Positions 43,277-51,744 of a stretch of 64,000 nt of DNA are shown here, one piece after another (the first letter of the stretch is position 1; every line of letters begins with the position of its first letter). Location of the stretch: NCBI GenBank assembly GCA_020849725.1, contig JADLAZ010000013.1:26447-90446 (forward strand). The letters are read 5' to 3'. Position numbers and translations under genes: made by a program. The stretch is from Chloroflexota bacterium. GTDB lineage: Bacteria > Chloroflexota > Chloroflexia > Thermomicrobiales > JADLAZ01. The notes under the pieces are model-generated. The model was not told the origin of the DNA. It saw nothing but the letters and a program-made list of their open reading frames with translations, and did not search any database.

Positions 43277-44533
43277 TTACCAGCCGGCGCGCCAGTCGCC
43301 GGGCGGGCTGTCCATGCCGGCCCACGCGAGCAGGTCGCACAGCCGGCGCAGGGTGGCGGCATTGGCGGCGCTGATGCGCGGCTGCCGGTCAAGCGATGGG
43401 TAGTCGGCCGGGTCATCGCGCAGGTGCAGCGGCAATGGGACTGGGCTGGCCGACTGCCAGCGCGCGCGCCAGGCCGGCGGCGTCTGGGGCGGCGTCGGCT
43501 GCCCGCTGAGGACGCTCCACACCAGCGTCCAGGCGCGTGGCACGACGGACCAGATGTCGTAGCCACCGCCGCCCAGCACCACCAGCCGGCCGTCGCAAAG
43601 GTCGTGGGCCAGGCCGTGGACCCGCCGCGCGACGGTCTCCAGCATGTTGGTCGTCGCTCGCAGGTGCGTCAGTGGGTCGCGAGCATGGCCATCGACGCCG
43701 CTCTGCAAGACGATGACGTCCGGCTGGAAGGCCGCCGCCAACGCCGGCACGAGCGCGTCGAACGACGCCAACCACGAGGCGTCGTCGGTGAACGGCTCCA
43801 GGGGCAGGTTGACGCTGTAGCCGCGCCCGCGGCCGAAGCCCAGGTCCTCGACGAAGCCGGTGCCGGGGAAGAGAAAGCGGCCGCTCTCGTGCAGTGACAC
43901 GGTCAGCACGTCGTCGCGGCCAGCGAAGGCGAACTCGACGCCGTCGCCATGGTGGGCGTCGTTGTCGATGTACAGCACGCGCGCTCGGTGCTGGCGCGTC
44001 AGCCACTCGATGGCGATGGCGGCGTCGTTGTAGATGCCGAAGCCGCTGGCTAGCGCCCGCTGAGCATGGTGGTGGCCGCCGGCCAGGTTGAAGACGTGCC
44101 GGTAGTCGCCACGCATGACCAACTCAGCAGCCAGCAGCGTGCCCCCGGCCGTCAGCGCGGCCGCGTCGTGCATGCCGGGGAAGATCGGCATATCGACGGT
44201 GCCCAGGCCCCAGCGCGGGTCGTCGCAGCGGGCGCCCGGCGCACTCAGCCGGGCGACGGCGTCAATGAAGGCCGGGTCGTGGGCCAGGTTCAACTCGTCG
44301 CGGCTGGCCGGGCGCGGTGGCAGCACCAGCGGCGGCGTGCCCGGCGCGGCCTCGAGCAGCCCGGTGGCGCGCATCAGATCGACGGTCAACTCCAGCCGCA
44401 GCGGGTTGGACGGGTGGTCATCGCTGAAGCGGTAGCGCTGGTAGGCCGAGTCCCAGATCAGCGCGGCGTGGCCGGCGGCGTCGGGGGCACGCCAGGCATC
44501 GGTCGGTTCGGTCGACCCTGATGCGCCGGTCAC
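43277..44533 (-). CDS. acuC: AcuC-type histone-deacetylase-family enzyme
   Basis: 418 residues. The metal-dependent deacylase fold shows HPSNPLRLELTVDLM, LAHDPAFIDAV, NLAGGHHHAQRALASGFGIY, the zinc-binding VLYIDNDAHHGDGVEFAF, VLQSGVDGHARDPL and VVLGGGGYDIWSVV. In Bacillus, AcuC deacetylates acetyl-CoA synthetase; here it is paired with an AcuB-like gene, which supports the same role. The extension beyond about residue 330 is Pro-rich. The start is GTG at 44533 overlapping the acuB stop (GTGA), so it is coupled. No acuA is in the window. Confidence 0.9.
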   Translation of the reverse strand: MTGASGSTEPTDAWRAPDAAGHAALIWDSAYQRYRFSDDHPSNPLRLELTVDLMRATGLLEAAPGTPPLVLPPRPASRDELNLAHDPAFIDAVARLSAPGARCDDPRWGLGTVDMPIFPGMHDAAALTAGGTLLAAELVMRGDYRHVFNLAGGHHHAQRALASGFGIYNDAAIAIEWLTRQHRARVLYIDNDAHHGDGVEFAFAGRDDVLTVSLHESGRFLFPGTGFVEDLGFGRGRGYSVNLPLEPFTDDASWLASFDALVPALAAAFQPDVIVLQSGVDGHARDPLTHLRATTNMLETVARRVHGLAHDLCDGRLVVLGGGGYDIWSVVPRAWTLVWSVLSGQPTPPQTPPAWRARWQSASPVPLPLHLRDDPADYPSLDRQPRISAANAATLRRLCDLLAWAGMDSPPGDWRAGW

Positions 44534-45210
44534 TGGGGTGCGTCCACCAGGTCGGACGCTGGCGCGCTGGCGCCGGGCAGCGGTGGCCAGACGACGTGAT
44601 AGCCGGCCGCGTGCAGTGTGGCCGCGATGGGCGCGAGATTGATCGTCGGCAGGCGCAGCACCAGGTGCTGAACACCGTCCACCATCGGCGTCAGCAGCGC
44701 GCTGCCGATGGCGATCGTGTGGCGCTCGTCGAGCAGGCGCAGTAGCGCCGCCAGCGCGCCGGGCTGGCTGGACACGAGCACGTCCAGGCGCGAGGCCGGC
44801 TGATGCACGCCGAGCAGATCGGCCAGCGCCCGCAGCAGGTCCGTCTCGGTGAGGATGCCGACCAGACGCTCGCCCTCGACGACCGGCAGGCAGCCGATGC
44901 GGCGCAGCGTCAGCAGAAGCGCCGCCTCCTCCAGCGCCATCTCGGGCGGGACCGTCACGATCTCGCGCACCATGACTCGCGTCACCGGTGCGTCGGCCGG
45001 TGGCTCACCGACCCGATCGGCGGGATCGGCCAGCGACGAAGGCACGGCGCTGCGCAAGTCACGGTCGCTGACCAGCCCGACCAGCCGGCCCTCACGCACG
45101 ACCGGCAGGTGGCGAATGCCGCGCCGTGCCAGCAACATCGCTGCCTGCCTGAGCGTATCGCCCTCGCGCAGCGTCATGACCTCGCGCTGCATCCAATCGC
45201 GCACCAGCAT
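44530..45210 (-). CDS. acuB: AcuB-like tandem CBS-domain protein with ACT-like tail
   Basis: 226 residues. Two CBS motifs: MTLREGDTLRQAAMLLARRG with IRHLPVVREGRLVGLVSDRD, and VTVPPEMALEEAALLLTLRR with IGCLPVVEGERLVGILTETD. The last about 70 residues (RLDVLVSSQPGALAALLRLL) resemble an ACT domain. CBS pairs bind adenine nucleotides, so it could sense energy charge and control the deacetylase. The start is ATG at 45210 with GGAGG 8 nt upstream; the frame beyond is not supported. It is translationally coupled to acuC. Confidence 0.88.
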   Translation of the reverse strand: MLVRDWMQREVMTLREGDTLRQAAMLLARRGIRHLPVVREGRLVGLVSDRDLRSAVPSSLADPADRVGEPPADAPVTRVMVREIVTVPPEMALEEAALLLTLRRIGCLPVVEGERLVGILTETDLLRALADLLGVHQPASRLDVLVSSQPGALAALLRLLDERHTIAIGSALLTPMVDGVQHLVLRLPTINLAPIAATLHAAGYHVVWPPLPGASAPASDLVDAPQ

Positions 45211-45400
45211 GATCGGGGCCTCCAGGAGCAAGGCTGCGGCGGGCCAACGCGCGCCCGCCACCTCCATCGTACAGACCCGGCGGCGTGCGTGCCAGCTCAT
45301 AGCGGGTGGGCGGACCGACTCCCAGGGGGCGCAACCGGCGGCCGGCTGGCGCGTCCCATAGTCGAACGGATGTGCGACTTCGTCATGGAGGAGACGAGCG

Positions 45401-46498
45401 ATGCGTGGTGATGGACTGGTTGCGGGCCAGGTGCTGGTGCTGGTGGGCACGGCGCGCGGCACGTGGCGCTTCTGGAGCGACTCCGGCCGGCGCGATTGGC
45501 GGCAGGCAACGTCGCAGCCGGACGTGGCAGTGCATGCCGCCGGCTACGACGGTCGCGACGGCCGGCTCTACGCCGCCGTCAACGGCAACGGCCACGGCGT
45601 GGGCGTCGAGGTTTCCAATGACCTCGGCCAGACCTGGCGGCGCGCCGGCGGCTTCCCGGCCGGCGTCAACGAGATCTGGCAGGTTCAGCCCGGTCACCCG
45701 GCGCGGCCGGCCGAGCTGTGGGCCGGCGCGCGCGACGCCGCGCTCTACCACTCGACCGATCGGGGCGACACCTGGCAACCGGTGACCAGCTTGAACGAGC
45801 ATCCGACGCGCGCGACCTGGATGCCGGGCGGCGGCGGCCTGATCCTGCACACGATCGTGACCGACCCGGCTGACGCGGCGCGCGTCTACGCCTGCGTCTC
45901 GGCCGGCGGCACGTACCGGAGTGACGACGGCGGCGCGCGCTGGCGGCCGATCAACCGCGGCGTGCGCGCCGACTTCCTGGACGACGGCAACGGCGGCGAC
46001 TGTCAGCCGGAGACGGGCCACTGCGTCCACAAGCTGGTGCTGCACCCGGCCCGGCCGGCGCGGCTCTACCAGCAGAACCACTGCGGCGTCTACCGCTCCG
46101 ACGATCGCGGCGAGACCTGGATCGACATCTCGGACGGGTTGCCGTCGCGCTTCGGCTTCCCCATCGCCGTCCACCCGCACGACCCGGCGACGGTCTACGT
46201 CGTGCCGCTCGTTGGCGACTTCCCGCCGTTCGGCCCACCGGACGGCCAGCTTGCCGTCTGGCGCAGCCGCGATGCCGGCGCGACCTGGACCCGCCACACC
46301 GCCGGATTACCGCAGGGTGAGAAGTTGACGGTCCTGCGCGACGCCATGGCGACTGACGCCGAGGATCCGGCCGGCCTGTACATGGGCACGGCCGACGGCC
46401 GCCTGCTGCACAGCCGCGACGACGGTGACACCTGGACGACGCTGGCCGAAGGGCTGCCGCGCATCCTCAGCGTTACCGCCGCGCGCATCGGCGGGTAG
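45401..46498 (+). CDS. BNR/Asp-box repeat beta-propeller protein
   Basis: 365 residues, no signal peptide. Asp-box repeats S-x-D-x-G-x-T-W appear at least five times: YHSTDRGDTWQ, YRSDDGGARWR, YRSDDRGETWID, WRSRDAGATWT and LHSRDDGDTW, spaced as blades of a six- or seven-bladed propeller like sialidase or VPS10 relatives. No sialidase Arg triad is evident. Many annotated as exo-alpha-sialidase or 'WD40/YVTN' have unknown function. It may be a cytoplasmic binding protein. The start is ATG at 45401 with GGAGGAGACG, divergent from acuB. Confidence 0.85.
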   Translation: MRGDGLVAGQVLVLVGTARGTWRFWSDSGRRDWRQATSQPDVAVHAAGYDGRDGRLYAAVNGNGHGVGVEVSNDLGQTWRRAGGFPAGVNEIWQVQPGHPARPAELWAGARDAALYHSTDRGDTWQPVTSLNEHPTRATWMPGGGGLILHTIVTDPADAARVYACVSAGGTYRSDDGGARWRPINRGVRADFLDDGNGGDCQPETGHCVHKLVLHPARPARLYQQNHCGVYRSDDRGETWIDISDGLPSRFGFPIAVHPHDPATVYVVPLVGDFPPFGPPDGQLAVWRSRDAGATWTRHTAGLPQGEKLTVLRDAMATDAEDPAGLYMGTADGRLLHSRDDGDTWTTLAEGLPRILSVTAARIGG

Positions 46499-46544
46499 GA
46501 CTGGCCCTGCGCCTGCGGTGCGCCTGATAGAGAGCACTTACCTC

Positions 46545-46655
46545 CGTCATGCCGGCGCAGGCCGGCATCCAGGCGCAATTTCCCGTGCGCTGACCAGATA
46601 CAGGCAATGTGTCTTCGCAACCGTCACCTGGACCCCGACCTGCGCCGGGGTGACG
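46545..46655. repeat. 111-bp REP/MITE-like element, 28-bp inverted ends
   Basis: Ends at 46545-46572 and 46628-46655 are inverted repeats matching at 23 of 28 positions, sharing CGTCA, CCGGCGCAGG and TCCAG. The form resembles the widespread GTCAT-CCGGC repeat seen in many bacteria. It lies in the spacer before the AT-richer gene at 46773. Confidence 0.78.
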
Positions 46656-46772
46656 TCCATGCTGGACGAGGTGTCATGGTGAGGCACTGGCATAGGCGGG
46701 GCAGTCAGATGCTGCGATAATGCAGCAAGGGCCATGGGGCCGCCTCAACAAACCAGTGGCGGCGAATAAACG

Positions 46773-47897
46773 ATGGGCGACTCGATTACCGAGGCGGTTA
46801 CTCAGATTGCCGCGGCCCTGCGCACGGGCAGCTTCGGGAGCGAAGATGCCATCAAACAGGGCATCATCCTGCGTCTCCTCGTTGAACTTGGCTGGCCGAT
46901 CTTCGACCCCGCCGTTGTGTATCCCGAGTATCCAATCGTTGGCCAGCGCGTGGACTACGCCCTGTTCAATGCCGTGGGTCAACCGGTCGTACTCATCGAG
47001 GCAAAGGCACTTGGCCAGATAGCTACTGGCCAGGAGCAGTTGCAGGGCTATGCCTTTGCGAGAGGGGTCGATTTGGCGGTACTCACGGACGGCGCACGAT
47101 GGGAGATCTATCTGCCAGGTGCCCGTGGTGAGTTCGCCGAGCGCCTCGTGTACACGTTGGATCTTCAGAAACGGGCACCTCAGGAGGTAGTTGAGAGACT
47201 CAAGCGATACCTCTCTCGCGACGCGGTAAATACTGGCACGGCGGCGCGCAGTGCCCGCGAAGACCACGAGAGTGAAACACAGCGTCGGGTGGCCCGTGGC
47301 AGTCTGCCGACGGCATGGCGTCGCCTGGTTGACGAACACGACGACCTGCTGCTGGATCTGTTGGCTGACAAGACGGCTGAAGTCTGCGGCTTCCGCCCCG
47401 ACGTGATTGATATCGGTGAGTTTCTTTCAGCAAATCTGGTTCTGACACAAGCTGGTTCGACCAGTATTCTGTCAGCCCGACAGACAGCCGTCACGGCTGC
47501 TGGGCTGCCATCGCCGGTAAAGCAGGTGCCTTTAGCACCGACTGAGCCACGCGACGGGAGATACTGGTTCGACTTGGACGACACACGTCACCGCGCGAGA
47601 ACCGGCGTAGATTTGCTCGTCAAGGTGTTCCAGGCGCTCGCGGACCGCGATCCGACCTTTCTAGAGCGGTTCGCAGACCAACCCAAACACGGAAGAACAC
47701 GGCGCTTTCTTGCGCGTCGACCCGAGGAGCTCTTTCCAGACCGTCCTGATCTCGTGTCTAGTAGTGTCAGGCAGATCAAACCCGGATGGTATATCGGGCT
47801 CAACGTCTCGCATGACGAAATCAAAAGGCGTATTGAGAGAGCTCGAGACTTTGCGAGTCGCGGTCATGGTCTGAGTTTCGAGTTCCACCTCGGATAG
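46773..47897 (+). CDS. Protein with type I restriction HsdR N-terminal-like nuclease domain
   Basis: 374 residues. The N-terminal part matches the HsdR_N-like PD-(D/E)XK fold: ITEAVTQIAAALRTGSFGSE, VVYPEYPIVGQRVDYALF (Asp61) and VVLIEAKALGQIATGQEQLQ (Glu76, Lys78), then YAFARGVDLAVLTDGARWEI. The middle is coil-rich and the C-terminal 80 residues form a globular part (VRQIKPGWYIGLNVSHDEIK). It lacks helicase motifs, so it is not a full HsdR. Base composition and codons (TTG, TCA, GTA, ATA) are visibly more AT-rich than the neighbours, suggesting transfer. No methylase or specificity gene is adjacent. A GCTGC-GATAAT-GCAGC inverted repeat lies at 46711-46726. The ATG at 46773 has a weak ribosome site. 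Confidence 0.82.
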   Translation: MGDSITEAVTQIAAALRTGSFGSEDAIKQGIILRLLVELGWPIFDPAVVYPEYPIVGQRVDYALFNAVGQPVVLIEAKALGQIATGQEQLQGYAFARGVDLAVLTDGARWEIYLPGARGEFAERLVYTLDLQKRAPQEVVERLKRYLSRDAVNTGTAARSAREDHESETQRRVARGSLPTAWRRLVDEHDDLLLDLLADKTAEVCGFRPDVIDIGEFLSANLVLTQAGSTSILSARQTAVTAAGLPSPVKQVPLAPTEPRDGRYWFDLDDTRHRARTGVDLLVKVFQALADRDPTFLERFADQPKHGRTRRFLARRPEELFPDRPDLVSSSVRQIKPGWYIGLNVSHDEIKRRIERARDFASRGHGLSFEFHLG

Positions 47898-47944
47898 TCA
47901 GTCAGGTTGTTGCCCTCGCCGTCGCAGCGCAGTGCTGACAGACG

Positions 47945-48427
<483 letters not shown>

Positions 48428-48438
48428 CGTCGCCCCCG

Positions 48439-48921
48439 TCAGCCGAGTGCGGCGACGTCCTTCAGCACCTCGTCGACGTGCCCGTCGACGGTGACCTGGG
48501 GGTAGACCTTGCGGACGACGCCCTGCTTGTCGATCAGGAAGGTCGTTCGCTCGACGCGCATGACCGTCTGGCCGTCGCGCTCGCGCGGCTTCCAGACGCC
48601 GTACTGCTGGCTGACGACCCCACCCGTATCGGCCAGCAGCGGGAAGGATAGCCCGTGCTGGCTCGTGAACCGCTCGTGCGAGGCGACGTCGTCCGGGCTG
48701 ACGCCGAGGATGGCCGCGCCGGCCTTGGCGAAGTCGGCGGACAGGTCGCGGAAGGCGCAGGCCTCTTTGGTGCAGCCGCCGGTGAAGTCCTCCGGGTAGA
48801 AGTAAAGGACGACGTTCTGCTTCCCCTTGAAGTCGTCCAGGGTGACGGTCTTGCCACTGGTCGAGGCCATCGAGAAGGCGGGGGCCGGCTGGCCAACGGC
48901 TGGAGAGGTGGGGGTGCTCAT
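48439..48921 (-). CDS. Thioredoxin-dependent peroxiredoxin (Bcp/PrxQ), second copy
   Basis: 160 residues. The active site is EDFTGGCTKEACAFRDLSAD, again with C-X4-C; NVVLYFYPED and TTFLIDKQGVVRKVYPQVTV follow. It has diverged from its neighbour in the loops before the active site (DFTGG against DDTPG) and at the C-terminus. The start is ATG at 48921. The pair is probably one transcript; the two may differ in peroxide preference. Confidence 0.92.
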   Translation of the reverse strand: MSTPTSPAVGQPAPAFSMASTSGKTVTLDDFKGKQNVVLYFYPEDFTGGCTKEACAFRDLSADFAKAGAAILGVSPDDVASHERFTSQHGLSFPLLADTGGVVSQQYGVWKPRERDGQTVMRVERTTFLIDKQGVVRKVYPQVTVDGHVDEVLKDVAALG

Positions 48922-49012
48922 GCGGGCTCCTTCCTGCGCGTATGGTGGTGGACGGGGTGGACGGGGTGGACCGGCGGTGGCGGGGCGCGCCGTCACTGCT
49001 CACGCGAGGACG

Positions 49013-49918
49013 CTACCCGTGGGTTTCGGCCAGGCGCTGGACGGTGAGCGCCAGCGCCGAGAAGTCCTTGCGGCTGTGGCCCTCGTTGACTGCCAGCCGA
49101 TGGACCTGCTCGGCGACGGCGGTGACAAACATCGGCACGCTCATCGCCTTGCCGAAGTCGAGCGCCAGGCCGATGTCCTTCAGCATGAGCGCGGTCATGA
49201 AGCCGGGCTGCCACTCGTTCGAGGCCGGGCTGTTGGGCACGACACCGGCGACGGGCGTGCGCGTGTCCAGCGCGACGCACTTGCCGGTGCTGCGGGTGAT
49301 GACCTCGAACATCATCTGCGGGTCGGCGCCGGCCTTGGCGCCCATCGTGAACGCCTCGGCCACGGCCACCATCTGCGCGGCGTAGATGAGGTTGTTGCAC
49401 AGCTTGACGACCTCGCCCATGCCGACCGCGCCGACGTGGAAGATGTTCGTCCCCATCGCCGCCAGCACCGGGCGCGCCTCCTCCAGCACGGCCGCATCGC
49501 CGCCGACCATGATCGTCAGCGTGCCGTTGACCGCACCGACGGTGCCGCCGGAGACGGGCGCGTCGAGGAAGCGCACGCCGCTGGCGGCGCAGGCGGCCGC
49601 CACCTGCTGGCTGACGTTCGGGTCGATCGTGCTCATGTCGATGACCGTGCTGCCGGCGGCCGCGCCCGCCAGCACGCCGTTCGGGCCGGTGACGACCTCG
49701 ACCACCTGCGGCGAGTTGGGCACACAGGTGACGATGACGTCGGCCTGGCGGGCAACCTCGGCGGCGCTGGCGCCTGCCTTCGCGCCAGCGGCGGCGAGCT
49801 CGTCGATGGCCGACTGGCTGCGGTTCCAAACGGTCAGGTCAAAGCCCGCTTTCAGTAAGTTGCGGCACATCGGCTTGCCCATCGCGCCCAGTCCGATGAA
49901 GCCCACGCGGGTGGCCAT
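49013..49918 (-). CDS. Beta-hydroxyacid dehydrogenase (3-hydroxyisobutyrate/tartronate-semialdehyde type)
   Basis: 301 residues. NAD(P) site: RVGFIGLGAMGKPMCRNLL; the substrate-binding DAPVSGGTVGAVNGTLTIMV; catalytic GEVVKLCNNLIYAAQ (Lys about 170). The C-terminal part (FMTALMLKDIGLALDFGKAM) matches the family. It oxidises a short 3-hydroxy acid or reduces tartronate semialdehyde; which cannot be decided. A good promoter lies upstream at 49987-50015. The start is ATG at 49918. Confidence 0.93.
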   Translation of the reverse strand: MATRVGFIGLGAMGKPMCRNLLKAGFDLTVWNRSQSAIDELAAAGAKAGASAAEVARQADVIVTCVPNSPQVVEVVTGPNGVLAGAAAGSTVIDMSTIDPNVSQQVAAACAASGVRFLDAPVSGGTVGAVNGTLTIMVGGDAAVLEEARPVLAAMGTNIFHVGAVGMGEVVKLCNNLIYAAQMVAVAEAFTMGAKAGADPQMMFEVITRSTGKCVALDTRTPVAGVVPNSPASNEWQPGFMTALMLKDIGLALDFGKAMSVPMFVTAVAEQVHRLAVNEGHSRKDFSALALTVQRLAETHG

Positions 49919-49986
49919 GCAGATCGCTCCTCTCCATGCGCGGCAGCCGCCACCGACCCGGCCGGCGGCCGTCGGTGCTGACGGCC

Positions 49987-50015
49987 GGTATACGGGACAC
50001 GGGCCGGGGCGTCAA
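49987..50015 (-). promoter_or_regulatory. Promoter of the hydroxyacid dehydrogenase gene
   Basis: Minus strand TTGACG (50015-50010), 17-nt spacer, TATACC (49992-49987). A strong sigma-70-type match in the 330-nt divergent region shared with the MBOAT gene. No promoter of comparable quality was seen for the plus strand there. Confidence 0.7.
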
Positions 50016-50247
50016 GCCAGCGGCACGCGCAGATCGAACGGGAAGCACTCGCTGCCGCCTCAGCCACCGGACATCCGGCCGACGAGACTATCGCCCGTAG
50101 CGCAACAAGGAGGCGAGATGTCGCCCGGTGGGCACGTAGAAACGCTCCCCTTCTGGCTGAGATCATCCCGGCCCTCACCCCTACCCTGTGTGAACGCGGT
50201 CAGGTAGACTCCCGCGACCGACGCTCACCGTGCCGGACTGACACGGG

Positions 50248-51738
50248 GTGGCCATGCTCTTTCCGACGCTCCAGTTCGTCCTGTTCTTCCTGCTGGTCTT
50301 CCCGGTCAGTTGGCTGCTGCGCTGGCGCGACCAACCCTGGAAAGTCTTCATCCTGGCCGCTAGCTACGTCTTCTACGCGGCCTGGGACTGGCGCTTTGTC
50401 GGGCTGATCATCGCCTCGACAGCGATCAACAGCGCGCTGGCACGCGTGATCGCGCGGCCGGCTGACGGACCGCGGCGGGCGGCGCTGACGGCGGCGTTGA
50501 TCTTCAACCTCGGTCTGCTCGGCGCGTTCAAGTACTATGGCTTCTTTATCGCGTCATTCAACGACCTGGCGCGCGGCGTTGGCCTGCCCGCGCGGATGCC
50601 ATTCCTTGAGATCATCCTGCCGGTCGGCATCTCGTTCTTCACGTTCCAGGCCATCAGCTACGTCGTCGATGTCTACCGGCGGCAGATCGAGCCGGTGGCG
50701 CTGCTCGACTTCGCCGTGTATCTGGCCTTCTTCCCGCATCTCGTCGCCGGGCCGATCGTGCGCGTCGTCGAGTTCGTGCCACAGTTGCCGAAGCCGCGCC
50801 TGCTGACGCGCGCCGAGGTCACCCGGGCGGGCCTGCTCATCGGTGGCGGGCTGTTCAAGAAGGTGGCTATCTCGTCCTATGTGGCCGCCGCCATCGTCGA
50901 CCCGGTCTTCGCCGCGCCCAGCCGGCACAGCGCGCCAGAGACGCTGCTGGCAATGTACGGCTATGCCGTGCAGATCTACTGCGACTTCAGCGGCTACACC
51001 GACATGGCCATCGGCCTGGCGCTGCTGCTCGGCATCCGCTTCCCGCAGAACTTCAACCGGCCCTACACCGCCGCCTCGCTGCAAGAGTTCTGGCGCCGCT
51101 GGCACATGACGTTGTCCCGCTGGCTGCGTGACTATCTCTACATCCCGCTCGGCGGCAGCCGCCACGGCCGGGCGGCAACCTACCGCAACCTGCTGCTGAC
51201 GATGGCGCTCGGCGGGCTGTGGCATGGCGCGGCGATGACGTTCGTCGTCTGGGGTGTCTACCACGGCCTCGGACTGGCGGCCGAGCGCTGGCTGGAGGAG
51301 CGCCGTGCGGCCCGGGCCGCCGTGCGGGCACAGGCGGAGACGGCCTGGGTGCGGTCGTTCAGTCGGCGGCTGGCGGACAGCGCGGCGCCCGCGCCGGAGG
51401 CGCCGTGGCGCCAGTGGCTGGGTCGCTTCGTCACGTTCCAGCTCGTCTGCATCGGCTGGGTGATCTTCCGCAGCCAGTCGCTGGAGGCGGCCGGTGAGCT
51501 GCTCTGGCGCTCCGTGACCGCCTGGGGGCCGGCGCCGCTGGCTAGCCTGGGGGTGGTCGCTGTCATCGCCGGCGCGGTCGCCTGGCAATACCTGCCCGAG
51601 GGACTGTGGCGGCGCATCGAGGATCGCTTCGGCGCGCTGCCGGTGCTGGCCCAGGGCGCCGCACTCGGCGTTATCATTGCGCTGGCGATCATCCTGGGAC
51701 CGACCGGCGTCGCCCCGTTCATCTACTTCCAGTTCTGA
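50248..51738 (+). CDS. MBOAT O-acyltransferase (AlgI/PatA-like)
   Basis: 496 residues, about ten membrane helices. It has the AlgI-type N-terminus FPTLQFVLFFLLVFPVSWLL, SFFTFQAISYVVDVYRRQIE, VRVVEFVPQLPKPRLLT, YCDFSGYTDMAIGLALLLGI and the catalytic-His segment FWRRWHMTLSRWLRDYLYIP followed by MALGGLWHGAAMTFVVWG. It moves an acetyl (acyl) group across the membrane for O-acetylation of an extracellular polysaccharide. The partner is the SGNH protein encoded 6 nt downstream. The start is GTG at 50248 or ATG at 50254. Confidence 0.93.
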   Translation: MAMLFPTLQFVLFFLLVFPVSWLLRWRDQPWKVFILAASYVFYAAWDWRFVGLIIASTAINSALARVIARPADGPRRAALTAALIFNLGLLGAFKYYGFFIASFNDLARGVGLPARMPFLEIILPVGISFFTFQAISYVVDVYRRQIEPVALLDFAVYLAFFPHLVAGPIVRVVEFVPQLPKPRLLTRAEVTRAGLLIGGGLFKKVAISSYVAAAIVDPVFAAPSRHSAPETLLAMYGYAVQIYCDFSGYTDMAIGLALLLGIRFPQNFNRPYTAASLQEFWRRWHMTLSRWLRDYLYIPLGGSRHGRAATYRNLLLTMALGGLWHGAAMTFVVWGVYHGLGLAAERWLEERRAARAAVRAQAETAWVRSFSRRLADSAAPAPEAPWRQWLGRFVTFQLVCIGWVIFRSQSLEAAGELLWRSVTAWGPAPLASLGVVAVIAGAVAWQYLPEGLWRRIEDRFGALPVLAQGAALGVIIALAIILGPTGVAPFIYFQF

Positions 51739-51744
51739 CGACCG

